From Janthinobacterium agaricidamnosum NBRC 102515 = DSM 9628 (lineage in GTDB: Bacteria; Pseudomonadota; Gammaproteobacteria; Burkholderiales; Burkholderiaceae_D): a stretch of 47,422 nt of DNA. Below, in pieces: positions 42,512-47,422 of the stretch (its first letter is position 1; each line of letters begins with the position of its first letter). The translations under genes were made by a program, and so were the position numbers. The stretch lies in the NCBI RefSeq assembly GCF_000723165.1, contig NZ_HG322949.1, positions 4,006,073-4,053,494 of the forward strand, in the 5' to 3' direction. A model generated the notes under the pieces. It saw nothing but the letters and a program-made list of their open reading frames with translations, was not told the origin of the DNA and did not search any database.

Positions 42512-45496
42512 TTATTTATTAGATGTAACATCTGAATCTTTAGGGTACTTACCTGGATACATCTTATTTAACATTTTCCAATCCGGTATCTCTCCTGATT
42601 GACCGCGCCGTCGAGCTATCATCCAATGTGAAGCTGCTGACTTGACGATACTCACTGGGAAAATCCACTTATCCTCCCAGTTATAATGTTTCACAGCAAC
42701 TCCATGCGCGGCCTTCAATCCCACCTCGCAAAACATCATCGGTTTATCTTTTCTGCTAATCTTACTTAACATCTCATCCAGTCGGGCTTTACCATTGCCA
42801 TCAAAGATCAACGCGTACTGATAATTTCTTCCTGCCCATATATCAGGCATCTTCTTATCCAGTTTCATACTGATTTTATTCCACCCGATAGAACCAGTAT
42901 CAATATAAACCCAGAAATTAATCTCAGCGATACAATCCAGGGCATTGATCTTGGCCCCTAGTCTGACTGCGAAACTATCTGGCAAGCTGCCGCTGGGTGG
43001 TTTCGCCTGAATTTGCCTGGGATTGTGAAACTGTATCGGTTCCTCGCCCTGTTTTTGATCCGACATTTCCCAAATCACCCATAAGTAATCTAATGCCACG
43101 CATAACCTCGGCTTGGTGAATGCCGCCTTGCTGACATCCGCCTTCACCACTTTGATAGGCGGTGTGGCATCTTCATTCAACAGGGTCCCAGAAGGAACTT
43201 GCATATTGAATGCATATAATTCGTTATCATAATTTTGTACGCCGATCGGTCCGCCGCAGGAAGAGACAATCAGCCGCGTGATATTATTGATACCTGCTGC
43301 ATTATCCGGATGGTTCGGTTCGATCAAGGGATCGAAGCCGCTGACGGAGCGAAAGTCCGAAACAACTTCGGCCGCAGGTCCGCGCATGGGCACTATGTAA
43401 CGTTTTTCTTCTTTTCCCTTCCTGCTGACTTTATACACGGCGGAACGGTGTGAATGCCCAGAAAAATGATAATTGATATTAATATTGACACATTTTTCAA
43501 ATAGCCATTTCTGTTCTTTTTCACAAGTTCCCACATTGTAGTCATTGAATTGTGCAACTTTATGTTTCACAACATTGATTTTATTATTCTTGCGTAGAGG
43601 CACACCCATATTGAAATTAATAAAGGTAAAGTGACTGAATAGCAGCTTGCTACCGCCTGGATTCTGTTTTATTCTGAAAGCGCTTTCCAGCAAGGATTTT
43701 TGCCCCGCGCTGATCGATTCGACCGCCCTCGGCAAAATTCCGATGCCTTGATCATCCTTGCCATCGGTAAAGCTTTGCAAGTTGATATAATTTTCGGCGC
43801 TGCCCCAATCCAGCCCTATCAAGACTTGCTGTTTATAATCAATGACATAGTCGGCCAGCGGGGTAAACAGCGTAAAGAACCAATCGTAGTTGGCGGTGGT
43901 GAAATTCTGGCTGGTCAATGCCTGGGCATAGCTTGGACCATACATCAAACAAGCTTCGTAGACTGTCAAGTTATGATCGGCCGGCACACCCTCATTGGCT
44001 TTGCCATGGGTATACGAATTAATGTCGCTATTTTTATAGAGCGCGCCAACACCTGCTTTCACCAGATCCCACATGCTGGAATTGAGCTCGACTTTGGTAT
44101 CGGGCTGGCGGTCGCCGTGCGGCCCTTTGAGGATATTCATCATTTCAGCCACGCCAGTGGTCGCCACCTTGGTATTTTTACGTGGAGAAATACCATACGG
44201 CACGTCATACGCCTCATGATTGCCCGTAGTAACAAACACCGGCATCTTCAGCACCTTGTAGCTATAGCGCAGCAATGAAAACATCAGCATGTCGTCGATG
44301 CCGCGCTTATACAGGCTGGCATCCCGAATGTTCTTGGCGACGTTGAACTTTGTCCATTGGTCGGCGACGCTGGCGCCAACCTGGTTGGGATCGATATTGC
44401 GGTTAAAGTCGAGCAGGTCGCCGGTAATGAACAGCACGTCCGCGCCCGCCTTTTTCATCTCGTCGAACAAACTCTTCAGGGCCGCAAAACTGATGTCGAG
44501 CTTGGGGCCCAGCGTCGCGCTGTTGCCCTCGATGACTTGCGTGGTCGACTTCGCCAGTGCGTAATGCCGGCTATTGATATGGACATCGGACAGATGACCG
44601 ATGCTGAGTTTTTTCCTGGTGCCGATCGAAATCGGATGCCACGCTTTCAAGCGGTGCGAAATGGTTTTAGTCTGCGCCGGCAGTTTGATCGGAATCGCGT
44701 TTTTGCTGAGGTCAAACTCATACAAATCCGGAAAATGGGCATGTTGCGGACTTTTCTTTTGTGCTTCAAGGAAATCGTAAATCAGCTTGTCCTGGTATTC
44801 CCAGTCGCTCAAGCCAGTCAGCGCTTTCTGTTTCTTGTATGCCTGTGGCATCGACACCATCCAGGCCAGCGTCGCCTGTTCGCCTGGTCCCGGTTTATGC
44901 GGGATGTTATCCAGGTCGATCTGGACTTGATAAATCCATGCCAGCCCCGGATTTTCCGACAAGGGATCTTTCGTATCAGGATGCGCCGGCCTGATGCCAT
45001 TGTATTGATCCAGCGTGCCCTGGCGGATGTTGGCAACGATATTGCCATCGATATCCTTGATGACACCGCCCCGCATGCGGCCGACACACCATACCTTGAC
45101 ATGCTCGAATGCGCTGCTGCATACCCGGCCGTCATTCCACAAACGGCCTTCCTTGGTATCTTCTTTCGGTTTTTTTTCGCTGATCGGATAGATCCGCAAA
45201 TGCTTGTCCACATACATATAGCCGAGAAAGGCAGGCGATGGAAAGTCGTTCGGCGTGGTTTTACGCACCAGGAACAACTCCTTCGATTTGGCTTCGGCGG
45301 CAATGAAGATATTCAGTTTCTTTTCACCCGGCGGCACGATCAGCGGCGTTCCCAGGTTCGGGTACAGTATCACCGCGCGCACGGCGGGTATATCGGTGCA
45401 TTCCGTGCAGGATGGATCGACTTTCTTGTTCTGGACTTCAATCGCCGAACGCAGCATGGCGCGAACTTTGGATGCCGGATTACTCGATGTGACCAT
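42512..45496 (-). CDS. Calcineurin-like metallophosphoesterase, candidate T6SS effector
   Basis: 994 residues from the ATG at 45496 (AGGAAG site). Domains: N-terminal beta-rich region about 35-290 with no family I recognise; metallophosphoesterase core about 297-690 with the complete metal set: D304-V-H306, GD359-360, GNHE 425-428, H622 (LLFSHFTF) and GHSH 680-683; then a C-terminal ~300-residue region. No signal peptide, PAAR or Rhs repeats. It sits directly behind VgrG and a DUF4123 adaptor, the usual place of a cargo effector. Target could be phospholipid, nucleotide or phosphoprotein; not predictable. GC content is intermediate between vgrG and the beta-helix genes. Confidence 0.75.
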   Translation of the reverse strand: MVTSSNPASKVRAMLRSAIEVQNKKVDPSCTECTDIPAVRAVILYPNLGTPLIVPPGEKKLNIFIAAEAKSKELFLVRKTTPNDFPSPAFLGYMYVDKHLRIYPISEKKPKEDTKEGRLWNDGRVCSSAFEHVKVWCVGRMRGGVIKDIDGNIVANIRQGTLDQYNGIRPAHPDTKDPLSENPGLAWIYQVQIDLDNIPHKPGPGEQATLAWMVSMPQAYKKQKALTGLSDWEYQDKLIYDFLEAQKKSPQHAHFPDLYEFDLSKNAIPIKLPAQTKTISHRLKAWHPISIGTRKKLSIGHLSDVHINSRHYALAKSTTQVIEGNSATLGPKLDISFAALKSLFDEMKKAGADVLFITGDLLDFNRNIDPNQVGASVADQWTKFNVAKNIRDASLYKRGIDDMLMFSLLRYSYKVLKMPVFVTTGNHEAYDVPYGISPRKNTKVATTGVAEMMNILKGPHGDRQPDTKVELNSSMWDLVKAGVGALYKNSDINSYTHGKANEGVPADHNLTVYEACLMYGPSYAQALTSQNFTTANYDWFFTLFTPLADYVIDYKQQVLIGLDWGSAENYINLQSFTDGKDDQGIGILPRAVESISAGQKSLLESAFRIKQNPGGSKLLFSHFTFINFNMGVPLRKNNKINVVKHKVAQFNDYNVGTCEKEQKWLFEKCVNININYHFSGHSHRSAVYKVSRKGKEEKRYIVPMRGPAAEVVSDFRSVSGFDPLIEPNHPDNAAGINNITRLIVSSCGGPIGVQNYDNELYAFNMQVPSGTLLNEDATPPIKVVKADVSKAAFTKPRLCVALDYLWVIWEMSDQKQGEEPIQFHNPRQIQAKPPSGSLPDSFAVRLGAKINALDCIAEINFWVYIDTGSIGWNKISMKLDKKMPDIWAGRNYQYALIFDGNGKARLDEMLSKISRKDKPMMFCEVGLKAAHGVAVKHYNWEDKWIFPVSIVKSAASHWMIARRRGQSGEIPDWKMLNKMYPGKYPKDSDVTSNK

Positions 45497-45513
45497 AAAC
45501 GCTTCCTGACGGA

Positions 45514-46506
45514 TTACAAAATAGCGGCCGGATCGGCGGCCAACTGCTGGTTGATCGAGAGGCGCCAATCGCGCAACGCCGAAACACCGCTGGCACCGAG
45601 ACGCTCCCACTCCCGGTCCGGGACCTGGTGCACCACATCGACCAGGCTGATTTTGCCGCTGGCGAGATTGGCTTGTTCATGTTGAAAACTGCTCAGTAGC
45701 TGATGAAAATCGGGATGCACTTGCAAAGCCAGCGATGCGAATAATTGCAGGTCGGCGACTTCCTTCAAGCCAAAACGGCGCGCCTGGTCGATTTTCCTTT
45801 GTACCGCGCTATAGAAAGCGTGCGGGAGCCATTGCTCAAATTCGCTGGCGTCGGCTTCTTCATACATCGTGCTGCAAATCAGATCGCCCAGCGCCGCATG
45901 GGCCATCGCGGCCTGTACTGCGGCGGAAATCGCGGTATCGCGTACGCCGGGCGAATCGGCTTGACGGCCGCCCTCGATGCAAGCCAGGCGCAACTGGCGG
46001 TCCCAGTAAATCCACTGCGCTACAGGCGCCAGCAAGGCGGCGCTGGCCTCGGGGGGCAAATGCTGCACAAAGGCCGGCAACAAACGCGCATCGTAATAAC
46101 GCAGCAACACGTCTTTGTCATCGTCCAGCATACCGTTCAAATGCCCCGCCAGATGCTTGGCCAACGCGTCCATCGGCAAGGTGGAACTCAGCCAACTGAC
46201 CGTCCAGCCATAGCGCATGCCCTGCAACAGCAGCGCGACCAGCGGATGCCTGCTGCGCGCACCGGCTTCCAGCGGAAACAGCAATGGGCCGTATTTGGCA
46301 ATGCCGTGTTCCTTACTCAAACTAAACAGATTCGCATGTGGGAAATCAAGCGCCCGACTTTTCTGGCGGTGGAGTTCCGGAACTTGCGCGGCATCCACCA
46401 GCGCATACCACTGCATGCCCTCGCCTTCCTGATGCTGGTTTGTAAAATAATTGTCGAGGCTGCTTGCAAGGCGAGCGCGGATCGGTATCCAGTCAGCAAG
46501 GTTCAT
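45514..46506 (-). CDS. DUF4123 T6SS effector adaptor/chaperone
   Basis: 330 residues. The DUF4123 pattern is present in the N-terminal half: WYALVDAAQVPEL, NLFSLSKEHGIAKYGPLLFPL, and the late hallmark LLRYYDARLLPAFVQHLP (R-[FY]-[YW]-D-x-R). The C-terminal half is helical. DUF4123 proteins (Tap/TEC) hold a specific effector and load it on the VgrG spike. The start is one base after the VgrG stop, and the effector starts 17 bases after its stop. Confidence 0.88.
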   Translation of the reverse strand: MNLADWIPIRARLASSLDNYFTNQHQEGEGMQWYALVDAAQVPELHRQKSRALDFPHANLFSLSKEHGIAKYGPLLFPLEAGARSRHPLVALLLQGMRYGWTVSWLSSTLPMDALAKHLAGHLNGMLDDDKDVLLRYYDARLLPAFVQHLPPEASAALLAPVAQWIYWDRQLRLACIEGGRQADSPGVRDTAISAAVQAAMAHAALGDLICSTMYEEADASEFEQWLPHAFYSAVQRKIDQARRFGLKEVADLQLFASLALQVHPDFHQLLSSFQHEQANLASGKISLVDVVHQVPDREWERLGASGVSALRDWRLSINQQLAADPAAIL

Positions 46507-46507
46507 A

Positions 46508-47422
46508 TCAGTTACGGGGAGTAAATGGCGAACCTTGCTGCGCCGCCTTCAGGATGCAATCTTCGCAAATACCGAATGCCGGCATTGGATATTGCAGCTT
46601 TTCCGGGCCAGTAAAGGTTTTCTTGCCCGCGTGGATGGTGATCTTGCCCGGACATTGCACCGTGATATTGCCGCCTGCAATCGTGATATTCGCCCCGCCC
46701 GTCGTCGACAGGCTGATGCTTTTCGCCGCCGCCCAGTCGATGTGGGCGTTGGCGCTGATGACATTGATTTCGTCGCGCGCCTGGATGTTCATCACATCGC
46801 TTTGCGCCTGCAATTCAATCGTGTTCCTGGCCGCGATCAATTGCAGGCCCACATTGTTGTCGCCGGCCTGCACCGCGCCGCCCAGCACACCGATCGCCTG
46901 GCCGGTGTGCACCCGCCATTGGCCGCCGCCGATGAACTGGCTGTCCAAGCCGCTCATCAGGGCCACTGTCTCGCCATTGCTCATCTGCATGTTTTGCCCG
47001 GCCACCAGACCCAATCCCGCCTTGGCCGACAGCGCGATGATCGGCTCCTTGACGTGCGGGACTTCGCTGCCGTCCATGTCATGCATGCCGGATACGCTTG
47101 CCAGCAACGCTTTTAACGGCGCCACATTCTCGCTGCAGGCCACCGTCTGATGCGTTTTGGCGGCCTTGCCGAAGGTCTCTGCCAGCACCACCGCCTGTTT
47201 CAGCAAGGCGATGCCGGGTGCATTGTCGCCGGCCGGATCGCGCCGGGCCGCGCCATGCGTGACCGCATAACTCGACACTAATAAACCGGCGCCGGCACGC
47301 ACCGCGCCATACGCATCGGTGCGCAATTCGGCGCCGGCGCCGCGCAGGCTGCCGCGGTAATTGTCGGCGCTGTGTATCAAATGACCCAGGTTCAATTCGC
47401 TGGCCGCCTGGCTGCTTTTCAA
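46508..47422 (-). CDS. Type VI secretion spike protein VgrG, C-terminal part (cut by window edge)
   Basis: 304 residues of an open frame that runs off the right edge. It contains the beta-helical needle region (DUF2345: PIIALSAKAGLGLVAGQN, IELQAQSDVMNIQARDEINV, ISLSTTGGANITIAGGNITV, CPGKITIHAGKKTFTGPEKL) and the upstream linker NLGHLIHSADNYRGSLRGAGAELRTD typical of Burkholderiales VgrG. The short tail FGICEDCILKAAQQGSP has a CxxC and could take part in cargo docking. The Gp27/Gp5 parts lie outside. No start is visible. Confidence 0.9.
   Translation of the reverse strand: MKSSQAASELNLGHLIHSADNYRGSLRGAGAELRTDAYGAVRAGAGLLVSSYAVTHGAARRDPAGDNAPGIALLKQAVVLAETFGKAAKTHQTVACSENVAPLKALLASVSGMHDMDGSEVPHVKEPIIALSAKAGLGLVAGQNMQMSNGETVALMSGLDSQFIGGGQWRVHTGQAIGVLGGAVQAGDNNVGLQLIAARNTIELQAQSDVMNIQARDEINVISANAHIDWAAAKSISLSTTGGANITIAGGNITVQCPGKITIHAGKKTFTGPEKLQYPMPAFGICEDCILKAAQQGSPFTPRN

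Noticed and set aside
44357..45685. 442-codon plus-strand open frame
   Set aside because: Antisense to the metallophosphoesterase and DUF4123 genes; no family features.
1..47422. tRNA, rRNA, CRISPR arrays, intact insertion sequences, integrase or att sites
   Set aside because: None was recognised on either strand by reading; no repeated spacer pattern and no transposase or integrase motifs among the open frames.

Overview
The window looks like a chromosomal segment of a GC-rich betaproteobacterium, most likely an Oxalobacteraceae relative (Janthinobacterium/Duganella/Massilia type). This is inferred from codon usage, the acetoacetyl-CoA reductase, the gcdH/CoA-transferase pair, the MtfA and DUF3309 genes and the general style of the intergenic palindromes. 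No rRNA, tRNA, CRISPR array or intact insertion sequence was seen.

Layout, left to right. (1) 1-8116: housekeeping and stress genes: a dispersed palindromic repeat, the RNA helicase rhlE, hydroxypyruvate isomerase, a lipoprotein/helical-protein pair, a VOC protein overlapping a DksA/TraR zinc-finger protein, acetoacetyl-CoA reductase (phbB) divergent from a tandem universal stress protein with an FNR/Anr-like box between them, and two small stress or unknown genes. (2) 8322-13144: a five-gene signalling cassette (response regulator, small beta domain protein, HDOD protein, histidine kinase, response regulator with a degenerate HD-GYP domain); three of its four junctions are ATGA overlaps and the fourth is a 2-nt gap. 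(3) 13149-18915: a small membrane protein, a glutamate/aspartate-type ABC importer (gltIJKL order on the minus strand), an orphan PAS histidine kinase similar to the one in the cassette, and mtfA. (4) 19201-20314: a putative winged-helix regulator and a small lipoprotein.

(5) 20604-29078: a coherent catabolic unit. A well-spaced sigma-54 promoter precedes an SsuABC-type importer, glutaryl-CoA dehydrogenase and a family III CoA-transferase, followed almost without gaps by a DctB-like sensor kinase and a DctD-like sigma-54 activator with an intact GAFTGA loop. I infer a glutarate (or related C5 dicarboxylate) uptake and activation operon that encodes its own enhancer-binding regulator.

(6) 29604-39799: envelope functions: a secreted GH81 endo-beta-1,3-glucanase with three discoidin domains, a gene scar in which the start of an alpha-2-macroglobulin gene is joined to the end of a PBP1C gene, an OmpA-family porin, a YihY membrane protein, an AI-2E/PerM family protein, a BON lipoprotein, a periplasmic protein with three cysteine-pair repeats, a glycine-zipper lipoprotein and a DUF3309 peptide.

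(7) 39875-47422 (minus strand, entering from the right edge): a type VI secretion cargo operon: VgrG C-terminus, DUF4123 adaptor, a 994-residue protein with an intact calcineurin-like metallophosphoesterase core, and two tandem paralogous pentapeptide-like beta-helix proteins with twin-arginine membrane-type N-termini. The beta-helix genes are strikingly AT-rich. This is the best candidate for an undescribed system: a phosphoesterase toxin with a duplicated, exported beta-helix immunity protein.

Two families of short dispersed palindromic repeats (copies at 8, 29079 and 35339; copies at 6951 and 39504) sit directly behind genes.
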